Assembly: GCA_020048295.1 (NCBI GenBank)
Contig: JAIFMT010000198.1
Coordinates: 1-18,639, forward strand
Reading direction: 5' to 3'
Source of the DNA: Rhodoferax sp.
GTDB taxonomy: Bacteria; Pseudomonadota; Gammaproteobacteria; Burkholderiales; Burkholderiaceae
Length of the DNA stretch: 18,639 bases
A program made the position numbers and the translations under genes. Shown one piece after another: positions 7,238 to 13,703 of the stretch (position 1 is the first letter of the stretch; each line of letters opens with the position of its first letter). Under the pieces are notes generated by a model. It was not told the origin of the DNA and did not search any database. It saw only the letters and a list, made by a program, of their open reading frames with translations.

Positions 7238-8486
7238 AACGCAAGGCCTCGGCCGGGTTGACACGACTGGCACGCCAGCTGGGATAAAGCGTGGCGACAA
7301 AGGCCAGCACCAGCGAAATCAGCGCCACCGGCAGGATGTCGCCCTGCTGCGGGTCGCTCGGCATGCGACTGATCAAATACACATCGCGCGGCAAAAAAGT
7401 GGCCCCCAGCAGGTGCTCCAACGCCGGCACGATGACATCAATGTTGAAGGCCACACCGAGACCCAGCAGCAGTCCGCTGAGCGTGCCTATCACCCCGACC
7501 ATCGCTCCCTGCACCACAAAAATGCCCATGATGCTGCCTGGGCTGGCCCCCAACGTACGCAAAATGGCAATATCAGCGCGCTTGTCAGTGACCGTCATCA
7601 CCAGCGTGCTGACCAGGTTGAAAGCGGCCACCGCCACGATCAGCGTGAGGATGATGAACATCATGCGTTTTTCGAGCTGCACGGCGGCAAACCAGGTGCG
7701 GTTTTGCCGCGTCCAGTCACGAATCAACAGGTTGCCACTCAGCGAGGTGGTGAGCTGGGCCGCCACCTCGCGTGCTTGATGCAAGTCTTTGAGCCGAACC
7801 CGCACGCCGGTGGGGCCTTCCAGGCGAAAAATGCGCGCGGCATCCTCAATGTGCAGCATCACCAGGCCCGAGTCATACTCATAGTGACCTGAGTCAAAGG
7901 CGCCAACCACCGTCATTTGCTTGAGGCGTGGCACCACACCGGCCGGAGTGACCTGCCCGCTGGGTGCCACCAGCGTCAGTTTGTCACCCTCACGCACACC
8001 CAGGCTGCGGGCCAGCTCGGCTCCCAGCACCATGCCGAATTCACCCGCCACCAGACGACTGAGCACCGGGTTTTTGGCATCTGCCACCAGGTCGGTGACA
8101 TCGGGTTCGCGCACCGGGTCAATGCCCCGCACCATAGTGCCTTTCATGTCCTCACCCCTTGCCAGCAATGCCTGAGCAGCTATGAAAGGCGCAGCACCAA
8201 TTACGGCTGGATTGGCCCGCACTTCGGCCAGCGTTTGCGCCACGTCGGGCAAGGCCGCGCCGTCGGGGGCAAAAATCTCGATGTGCGACACCACGCTGAG
8301 CATGCGGTCGCGCACCTCTTTCTGGAAACCATTCATGACGCTGAGCACAATGATCAGCGCTGCCACGCCCAGCGCAATACCAAGCATCGATACCCCGGAA
8401 ATGAATGAAATAAAGCCATTGCGCCGGGTGGCGCGGCCAGCACGCGTGTAGCGCAGTCCCAATACCAGTTCAAATGGCAGCTGCAT
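7230..8486 (-). CDS. lolC: Lipoprotein-releasing permease LolC/LolE
   Basis: A 418-residue inner-membrane permease. It starts [17 protein letters not shown], with [34 protein letters not shown] forming the first membrane segment and its conserved lead-in. A large periplasmic domain follows, with three membrane segments in the last about 150 residues (around [25 protein letters not shown] and [18 protein letters not shown]) and the family ending NPAEALRYE. Many betaproteobacteria have one LolC/E-type protein acting as homodimer with LolD; only one copy is seen here. I chose the ATG at 8486; a GTG at 8498 would add four residues. No clear ribosome binding site marks either start. Confidence 0.95.
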   Translation of the reverse strand: MQLPFELVLGLRYTRAGRATRRNGFISFISGVSMLGIALGVAALIIVLSVMNGFQKEVRDRMLSVVSHIEIFAPDGAALPDVAQTLAEVRANPAVIGAAPFIAAQALLARGEDMKGTMVRGIDPVREPDVTDLVADAKNPVLSRLVAGEFGMVLGAELARSLGVREGDKLTLVAPSGQVTPAGVVPRLKQMTVVGAFDSGHYEYDSGLVMLHIEDAARIFRLEGPTGVRVRLKDLHQAREVAAQLTTSLSGNLLIRDWTRQNRTWFAAVQLEKRMMFIILTLIVAVAAFNLVSTLVMTVTDKRADIAILRTLGASPGSIMGIFVVQGAMVGVIGTLSGLLLGLGVAFNIDVIVPALEHLLGATFLPRDVYLISRMPSDPQQGDILPVALISLVLAFVATLYPSWRASRVNPAEALRYE

Positions 8487-8789
8487 CAGTTCATGCACCC
8501 GACATCATCGCGGGATATCCAAACAGGCAGGCAGTCGATGGCAGGCAGGGCGGGTGGCAAAAATTGGCACATTGAAAAGAGCCTTGGGCAAAGTGGGTGG
8601 TGTCGATTGATTATGCGGGATAAATTCTGACTGGCCAGAGCCTCACCCATACCGTCTGGACCCAGGGGAATTGTCAGGCAATGGGTGGCACTGGCCAAGG
8701 TGGATTCCCGGATAATGCGACGCACACACAACACGGCCCGATATCCGGCACTGTGCCACGGTTCATTCAATGTCATTCTTTCTACAACC
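8487..8789. other. Gap between lolC and the TerC gene, with several inverted repeats
   Basis: This 303-base divergent region holds no gene I can support. It contains a direct repeat GGCAGGCAG (8526-8534 and 8540-8548), a two-part stem in which TGGCCA (8632-8637) pairs with TGGCCA (8692-8697) and CACCCAT (8644-8650) with ATGGGTG (8681-8687), a second stem CCGGATA (8708-8714) with TATCCGG (8742-8748), and a small palindrome GGCACTGTGCC (8747-8757). GATAAT at 8711-8716 could be a -10 for the TerC gene but has no good -35. The function of these structures is not known to me. Confidence 0.5.
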
Positions 8790-9509
8790 ATGCCTGATTT
8801 AACTTCCTCACTATTCTGGATTGCGGTGCTGCAGATCATCGCCATCGACATCATGCTCGGCGGCGACAACGCAGTCGTGATTGCGCTGGCCTGCCGCAAG
8901 CTGCCGCCCGAGCAGCGCAACAAGGGCATTTTCTGGGGTGTGGTGGGGGCCATTGGCCTGCGCGTGGTGATGATTTTCTTTGCGCTGCAACTGCTGGCGG
9001 TGCCCTACCTGAAAATTGTGGGCGGGTTGCTGCTGTTCTGGATTGGCATCAAGCTGTTGCTGCCCGAACACGATGACGCGCACGACAAGATTGACGGTGG
9101 CACCACGCTGATGGCCGCTATCAAGACCATTGTGGTCGCTGACGCGGTGATGAGCCTGGACAACGTGATTGCGGTGGCCGGCGCGTCGCACGGCTCAATG
9201 GTGCTGGTCACTTTTGGTATTTTGGTGTCGATTCCGATTGTGGTCTGGGGCAGCAAGCTGGTGCTGACGATGATGGACCGTTTCCCGATTGTCATCACGC
9301 TGGGTGCCGGCTTGCTGGGCTGGATTGGCGGCGGCATGCTGCTGACAGATTTGGCGACGCCGGAGTCGGTCTCCAAAGGACTACCCTATGCTCACACACT
9401 GTTTGCCGGCGGTGGCGCGCTGCTGGTGGTGATTGTCGGCAAATGGTTGAGCAGCCGGCGCGCACCTCGGGCAGCCGTCGAGTTGCCCGCCACGTCTGAC
9501 AGCCACTGA
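8790..9509 (+). CDS. TerC family (YjbE-type) integral membrane protein
   Basis: A 239-residue membrane protein with about seven hydrophobic segments. The two family motifs are present: D20 followed by GGDN (24-27) in the first segment, and DAVMSLDN (118-125) in the middle, each placing acidic or amide residues in the membrane where they are thought to bind a cation. TerC/YjbE proteins have been linked to manganese export or metal loading of exported proteins and, in older work, to tellurite resistance. The substrate is not shown here. The start at 8790 gives MPDLTSSLFWIAVLQI, the family N-terminus; upstream residues to 8685 fall in the structured gap. The stress protein gene follows after 19 bases. 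Confidence 0.92.
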   Translation: MPDLTSSLFWIAVLQIIAIDIMLGGDNAVVIALACRKLPPEQRNKGIFWGVVGAIGLRVVMIFFALQLLAVPYLKIVGGLLLFWIGIKLLLPEHDDAHDKIDGGTTLMAAIKTIVVADAVMSLDNVIAVAGASHGSMVLVTFGILVSIPIVVWGSKLVLTMMDRFPIVITLGAGLLGWIGGGMLLTDLATPESVSKGLPYAHTLFAGGGALLVVIVGKWLSSRRAPRAAVELPATSDSH

Positions 9510-9528
9510 TTTTTGAAGGATTTCAAAC

Positions 9529-9960
9529 ATGATCAACAACACTTGCCTGATTGCCATTGATGGCTCTGAGCCGTCACTGAAATCCATTGATTTCATGATT
9601 CGCGATGCCTCCACGCGCAGCTGCGTCCCCGTCATCCATCTGGTGAATGTGCAGCCGGCGCTACCGTCGGACATCACGCGCTTTGTTGACAGCCAAACCG
9701 TCAATGATTACCAGCGCGAAGCCGGCGATGCCGCGCTGGCTGATGCCAAAGCGCGCCTGGACGCAGCGTCGATGGCGTATTCGGCACATGTGCTGGTGGG
9801 TGAAGCAGCACCCACGCTGGTTGAATTTGCCAAAGCCAACCAGTGCGACATGATCATCATGGGCGCGCACGGCTTTGGCACACTGCTGGGCTTGTTCATG
9901 GGCTCGGTCACCGTCAAGGTGGTGCAACTCTCGGATGTGCCGGTGCTGTTGATCAAGTAA
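9529..9960 (+). CDS. Universal stress protein (UspA family)
   Basis: A 143-residue single Usp domain. It starts MINNTCLIAIDGSEPS with D11 at the nucleotide site and carries the ATP-binding signature G-x2-G-x9-G-S as G112, G115, G125 and S126 (GAHGFGTLLGLFMGS). It therefore belongs to the ATP-binding branch and should form cytoplasmic dimers. The physiological role of such proteins is usually stress survival, without a defined reaction. AAGGA stands eight bases before the start. It follows the TerC gene by 19 bases and precedes the glutaredoxin-like gene by 16, so the three probably form one transcript. Confidence 0.95.
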   Translation: MINNTCLIAIDGSEPSLKSIDFMIRDASTRSCVPVIHLVNVQPALPSDITRFVDSQTVNDYQREAGDAALADAKARLDAASMAYSAHVLVGEAAPTLVEFAKANQCDMIIMGAHGFGTLLGLFMGSVTVKVVQLSDVPVLLIK

Positions 9961-9976
9961 GGCAAAAGGCTCAACG

Positions 9977-10369
9977 ATGAAAACTGTGATCCGCTACTTT
10001 TTCAGAACTTTGCGCATCGTGCTGGGGCCATTCATGCTGCTGTGGGAGCGCTTGAGTCGGCCTGCCGGTGTCGTGCGCTCGGCATCCGCCCAGGCTGAGA
10101 TTGACCAGCAATGCCGAACGCTGGTGCTCTACCAGTTCAGCACCTGCCCGTTTTGCATCAAGGTGCGCCAGGAAATGCACCGCCTGTCGCTAAACATCGA
10201 GCGCCGCGACGCGCAGCATGACGAGAAAAACCGCACCGAGCTGGTGCAGGGGCTGGGCCAGGCCAAGGTACCGTGCCTGAAGATCACCGATGCCGCCGGC
10301 CAGACGCAATGGCTAAGCGAGTCGGGGGCCATCATCAGCTACCTGCGCGGGCGGTTTGCTGCGGCCTGA
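9977..10369 (+). CDS. Membrane-anchored glutaredoxin-like protein
   Basis: A 130-residue protein. Residues about 8-24 are hydrophobic with basic flanks and could be an N-terminal membrane anchor. From about 47 it has a thioredoxin/glutaredoxin fold: LVLYQFSTCPFCIKVRQEM with the redox pair C57-P-F-C60, the cis-proline region KVPCL (P99), and SESGAIISYLRGRF, which resembles the GST N-terminal/glutaredoxin glutathione site. It should exchange disulfides or glutathione on small or protein thiols. The anchor would place the active domain on one membrane face; the positive-inside rule does not decide which. It is the last gene of the TerC-Usp group and converges on moaE. Confidence 0.85.
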   Translation: MKTVIRYFFRTLRIVLGPFMLLWERLSRPAGVVRSASAQAEIDQQCRTLVLYQFSTCPFCIKVRQEMHRLSLNIERRDAQHDEKNRTELVQGLGQAKVPCLKITDAAGQTQWLSESGAIISYLRGRFAAA

Positions 10370-10388
10370 CGCGTCAATGCAAAGCCAT

Positions 10389-10407
10389 TGGGCAGCGAAC
10401 CTGCCCA
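10389..10407. terminator. Small hairpin between convergent genes, possible terminator
   Basis: TGGGCAG (10389-10395) pairs perfectly with CTGCCCA (10401-10407) around a five-base loop, in the 71-base gap between the ends of the glutaredoxin-like gene and moaE. There is no T-run on either strand, so an intrinsic terminator is possible but not well supported. Confidence 0.3.
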
Positions 10408-10440
10408 CACAGTGGGTTCCATCCGGGTGACCGGGCAGCA

Positions 10441-10941
10441 TCAGGCGTTGGCGGCCTGGATACCCCACCTGGCCAAGGCGGCGTCGTCACTGTCGCGCGC
10501 ATCGACCCATTGCGCGCCTTCGGGTGTTTGCTCTTTTTTCCAGAACGGAGCCTGCGTTTTCAGGTAGTCCATCAAAAATTCGCAGGCGGCAAAGCTCTCG
10601 CCACGATGCGCCGAGGTGACCGCCACCATGACGATCTGATCGAGCGGCTGCAGCCGCCCGACGCGGTGAATGACGCGTGCACCAAAGAGGTCAAAACGCT
10701 GATGCGCCGCGTCAATCATGGCCTCAATGGCTTGTTCGGTCATGCCGGGGTAGTGTTCTAGTTCCATGCTCTCGATGCTGCCTTGGGCCGCCTGACCAGG
10801 TCGGCCGGCACTGCGATCGCGAACGGTGCCAATGAAGCTGCAGACCGCGCCAATGCGGCCGTCCTGGGCGCGCAGATTGGCAATTTCGGCGCTGCTGTCG
10901 AAGTCTTCGGTCTGGATTGAAACGCGCGGTGAAAGCTTCAT
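10441..10941 (-). CDS. moaE: Molybdopterin synthase catalytic subunit MoaE
   Basis: A 166-residue protein. With MoaD it moves sulfur onto precursor Z (cPMP) to give molybdopterin. Residues known from the E. coli enzyme are in register: H112-R113 in SAHRGESF and the lysines K128 (DYLKTQAP) and K135 (FWKKE), matching E. coli H103-R104, K119 and K126 with a constant offset of nine. The C-terminal WVDARDSDD stretch is also normal. The ATG at 10941 gives the usual length. No moaD lies directly upstream, where the operon usually has it; the next gene is ffh after about 290 bases. So MoaD must come from elsewhere in the genome. Confidence 0.97.
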   Translation of the reverse strand: MKLSPRVSIQTEDFDSSAEIANLRAQDGRIGAVCSFIGTVRDRSAGRPGQAAQGSIESMELEHYPGMTEQAIEAMIDAAHQRFDLFGARVIHRVGRLQPLDQIVMVAVTSAHRGESFAACEFLMDYLKTQAPFWKKEQTPEGAQWVDARDSDDAALARWGIQAANA

Positions 10942-11233
10942 GGCAAAAATGGCACTCCAGGGTTGAAGGGTAGAAAATTGCCCGGCAAACAATTGTCACA
11001 CTTGTGCAATTGTTGATGCCTACAGGTGCAACGCATGCCAAAGCGCCGCGGCCGGCTTAGGCAGTCGCTTTTGCCCACTTGCACCCACTGCAAAATCAGC
11101 TACGTTTTATCAACGCAGTCACTGTCATCCCCCACGAACTTTGCGAACGGTCTGAATGCCGTTGTGCGGTTGTTCTTTCGCGTCATGCGCCCCAGCAGGC
11201 AGGGCATGCCGAGCCGGGCGCGGCCTGAATCAC
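10942..11233. other. Gap between moaE and ffh without a supported gene
   Basis: This 292-base region follows the ffh stop and precedes the moaE start, both genes being on the minus strand. Frames crossing it are shadows or too short to support. Apart from the palindrome at 10988-11014 I see nothing recognisable: no tRNA, no moaD remnant, and no clear terminator for ffh. Confidence 0.5.
10988..11014. promoter_or_regulatory. Palindrome upstream of moaE, possible operator
   Basis: AACAATTG (10988-10995) is matched by CAATTGTT (11007-11014), and inside it CACA (10997-11000) pairs with TGTG (11003-11006), leaving one unpaired T and a two-base loop. The whole is a near-perfect 12-pair inverted repeat. 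On the minus strand the sequence GTGACA overlaps its distal arm, and TTTCTA lies 17 bases downstream, a weak sigma-70 promoter about 25 bases before the moaE start. A repressor bound here would block it. I cannot name the regulator. Confidence 0.4.
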
Positions 11234-12598
11234 TCAAAACGGCATTTTCGGCATGCCCTTCATGCCGCCCAGGCGTTTCATCATTTTCATCATGCCGCCG
11301 CCTTTCATTTTTTTCATCATGTCCTGCATTTGCTCGAACTCCTTGAGCATGCGGTTGACCTCTTGCACCTGCACACCCGCGCCATTGGCGATGCGGCGTT
11401 TGCGCGTGGCTTTGATGAGTTCTGGCTTGCTGCGCTCCAGCGGGGTCATGCTGTGGATGATGCCTTCCTTGCGCTTGATGTCTTTTTCAACCCGGTTCAT
11501 ATCGACCTGGCCGGCTTTGGCGGTCATGGCAGCGGGCAGTTTGTCCATCAGGCTGCTCAATCCGCCCATTTGCTTCATTTGCTGGATTTGGCCCAGAAAG
11601 TCGTTCAAGTCAAAGCTGGCTCCGCTTTTGACCTTGGCGGCCAGCTTTTGCGCGGCCGCAATATCGACCCCGGCAGTGACCTGCTCGACCAGCGCCAGGA
11701 TGTCGCCCATGCCCAGCACCCGTCCGGCGTGGCGCTCGGCATCAAACACTTCCAGACCATCGAGCTTTTCGCTGGTGCCGGCAAACTTGATTGGCGCCCC
11801 GGTAATTTGTCGCACCGACAGCGCCGCGCCGCCGCGCGAGTCACCGTCAAGCTTGGTCAGGATGATGCCGGTGAGCGGCAGCGCTTCCTTGAAGGCTTTG
11901 GCCGTGTTCACTGCGTCCTGGCCCTGCATGGCATCGACGACAAACAACGTTTCCACCGGGTTGATGGCGGCGTGCAACTGGCGGATTTCAAGCATCAGCG
12001 CTTCGTCTATGGCGAGTCGGCCAGCGGTATCGACCAGCAGCACATCAAAGTAATGCTTGCGCGCATAGTCCAGCGCGGCCAGTGCAATATCCACCGGTTT
12101 TTGATCCGGCGTACTGGCAAACCACTGTGCACCCGCTTGAGCGGTCACCAACTTGAGCTGCTCGATGGCGGCCGGGCGATACACGTCGCCCGACACCGTC
12201 AGCACCTTTTTGCCACGTTTTTCTATCAAATGCTTGGCCAGTTTGCCAGTGGTGGTGGTTTTGCCAGCCCCTTGCAGGCCGGCCATCAAAATCACCGCCG
12301 GCGGCTGCGCGGCGAGGTTGATGTCGGCCACGCCGTCACCCATGGTGGCGGCAAGCTCTTTGTTGACGATACTGACCAGCGCCTGACCGGGGGTCAACGA
12401 GCCCATCACCTCCTGGCCCAGCGCTTTTTCCTTGATGCGCGCAATGAAGTCGCGCACCACGGGCAGCGCCACGTCTGCCTCCAGCAGCGCCATGCGCACT
12501 TCGCGCAGCATGTCGGTCACATTGGATTCGGTGATGCGCGCCTGACCACGGATTTCCTTGACGAGGCGAGAGAGTTTGTCGGTGAGTGCGGAAGCCAT
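11234..12598 (-). CDS. ffh: Signal recognition particle protein Ffh
   Basis: A 454-residue SRP54 homologue that binds 4.5S RNA and nascent signal sequences and docks with FtsY. The N domain starts MASALTDKLSRLVKEIRGQ, with the ALLEADVAL motif near residues 37-45. The GTPase has GLQGAGKTTT (107-116), DTAGR and TKLDGDSRGGAALS. The methionine-rich M domain ends the protein (GGGMMKMMKRLGGMKGMPKMPF). I chose the ATG at 12598; the open frame to 12778 would add 60 unrelated residues that overlap ypjD. The gene is divergent from ypjD with 77 bp between starts. Confidence 0.98.
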   Translation of the reverse strand: MASALTDKLSRLVKEIRGQARITESNVTDMLREVRMALLEADVALPVVRDFIARIKEKALGQEVMGSLTPGQALVSIVNKELAATMGDGVADINLAAQPPAVILMAGLQGAGKTTTTGKLAKHLIEKRGKKVLTVSGDVYRPAAIEQLKLVTAQAGAQWFASTPDQKPVDIALAALDYARKHYFDVLLVDTAGRLAIDEALMLEIRQLHAAINPVETLFVVDAMQGQDAVNTAKAFKEALPLTGIILTKLDGDSRGGAALSVRQITGAPIKFAGTSEKLDGLEVFDAERHAGRVLGMGDILALVEQVTAGVDIAAAQKLAAKVKSGASFDLNDFLGQIQQMKQMGGLSSLMDKLPAAMTAKAGQVDMNRVEKDIKRKEGIIHSMTPLERSKPELIKATRKRRIANGAGVQVQEVNRMLKEFEQMQDMMKKMKGGGMMKMMKRLGGMKGMPKMPF

Positions 12599-12663
12599 AG
12601 GTGAATGAACCGCCAGGGCGGATCCAGGGTTGGTGCCATGTGGAATGGCTGGGGACAAAACGC

Positions 12664-12669
12664 TAAACT
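12664..12669 (+). promoter_or_regulatory. Candidate -10 element giving a leaderless ypjD mRNA
   Basis: TAAACT matches the -10 consensus at four of six positions. It ends six bases before the ATG at 12676, which would place the transcription start at or next to the A of the start codon. No ribosome binding site precedes that ATG, in line with a leaderless message. The -35 region (around 12641) is poor, so the call is tentative. Confidence 0.4.
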
Positions 12670-12675
12670 GTGGCC

Positions 12676-13479
12676 ATGATTTTAGCCAGTGCCTCTCCTT
12701 TGATGCTGCTACTTGCCCTGGGTACCTCGGCGGCGTACGCTGCTTCGGCAACCGTGGCGGCGCAGGGGCGATTGTCATTGGCCAGGGGCACGGTTTGGCT
12801 GGCCTGGTCTTTGCACGGTGTCTTGCTGGCCTGGGGGCTGTGGGGGCCCGAGCCGCGTTTTGGGTTTGCCCACGCCTTGTCGGTCACGGCCTGGTTGGTG
12901 GGCCTGGTGTATGCGGTTGAGAGCCATGTCTATCCACAGCTCAAAACACCCTGGCTGCTGGCGGCTGCCGGGGCCGGTGCGGTGTTGCTGACACTGGTGT
13001 TTCCGGGCAACCTGCTGCACATCAACACCTCGGGCTGGCTGCCGCTGCACTGGGCGCTAGGCATTGCGTCCTACGGACTGTTTGCCGTGGCGGTGGTCCA
13101 TGCCTGGCTGATGAACCGCGCCGAGGTGCGCATTCGCAATGCCACCGATGCCCATACCGGACTGCCCTTGCTGACCATGGAGCGGCTGACTTTCCGCTTT
13201 GTTGGCATTGGTTTTGTGCTGCTGTCGGCCACACTGCTGGCTGGTTTTTTCTTTGGCAACCAGTTGTATGGGGCCACCCATGCGGTTCGCTGGGATCACA
13301 AGACGGCTTTTTCGGTGCTGTCGTGGCTGACTTTTGCGGCCTTGCTGATTGGCCGCAACCGGTTTGGCTGGCGCGGCCGGCGTGCCACGCGGGTGTTGTA
13401 TGCCGGCTCGGGGCTATTGTTGCTGGCCTACGTGGGCTCGCGCTTTGTGCTGGAAGTGATTTTGGGGCGCAGTCTATGA
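12676..13479 (+). CDS. ypjD: Inner membrane protein YpjD, CcsA/CcmC-like family
   Basis: A 267-residue protein with about eight hydrophobic segments, belonging to the cytochrome c assembly (CcsA/CcmC/HemX) superfamily. Conserved histidines that could ligate heme are H125 in LPLHWALGIASYG and H208 in RWDHKTAFSVLSW. True CcsA has a tryptophan-rich WGxxWxWD loop; here only WDHKT is seen, so heme export or synthase activity is not implied. The role in these bacteria is not established. It is the first gene of a tight operon with a small Cys-containing protein, pilS, pilR and ampD. I use ATG 12676; a GTG at 12670 would add two residues. Confidence 0.88.
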   Translation: MILASASPLMLLLALGTSAAYAASATVAAQGRLSLARGTVWLAWSLHGVLLAWGLWGPEPRFGFAHALSVTAWLVGLVYAVESHVYPQLKTPWLLAAAGAGAVLLTLVFPGNLLHINTSGWLPLHWALGIASYGLFAVAVVHAWLMNRAEVRIRNATDAHTGLPLLTMERLTFRFVGIGFVLLSATLLAGFFFGNQLYGATHAVRWDHKTAFSVLSWLTFAALLIGRNRFGWRGRRATRVLYAGSGLLLLAYVGSRFVLEVILGRSL

Positions 13480-13703
13480 AGGCTTTGCTGTTGCTGCTGG
13501 CGATTGCAGCCGGTGTCTGGTTGTGGCGCAGCCGGCAAGCTGGGACCACGGCAGCAGTGCCGCCCATCAAGCCCGCAGCGCCCGACCTGCTGGATATGGT
13601 GCGCTGCCAGCACTGCGGCATGCACATTCCAGGCAATGAAGCGGTGGCCGGAAAGAATGGGCTCTATTGCAGTGCTGACCACCTGCGGCAAGCGGAACCC
13701 TGA
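13476..13703 (+). CDS. PP0621 family small membrane-anchored protein with Cys/His metal motif
   Basis: A 75-residue protein. Residues 3-17 are hydrophobic with basic residues after them (WRSRQ), so it is probably anchored with the rest in the cytoplasm. A C44-x2-C47 pair in MVRCQHCGMHIP and C65/H69 in GLYCSADH form a likely four-ligand zinc or other metal site, resembling treble-clef or TRASH-like knuckles. I recall the family name PP0621; no function is known to me. Its ATG overlaps the ypjD stop (ATGA), and its stop is followed without a gap by the pilS start, which argues strongly for co-expression. Confidence 0.82.
   Translation: MKALLLLLAIAAGVWLWRSRQAGTTAAVPPIKPAAPDLLDMVRCQHCGMHIPGNEAVAGKNGLYCSADHLRQAEP

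Noticed and set aside
8686..8700. Possible sigma-54 promoter beginning TGGCAC
   Set aside because: The TTGC element expected at -12 is missing at the right spacing; other TGGCAC occurrences (near 2904, 8560 and 17470) fail in the same way.
8500..8790. yybP-ykoY manganese riboswitch before the TerC gene
   Set aside because: The stems present do not come with the conserved GGGGAGUAG-like and CUGACG-like bases of that riboswitch, so I list only the inverted repeats.
11156..12604. Long plus-strand open frame (482 codons) opposite ffh
   Set aside because: Antisense shadow of ffh with low-complexity His/Leu/Ala composition and no recognisable domain.
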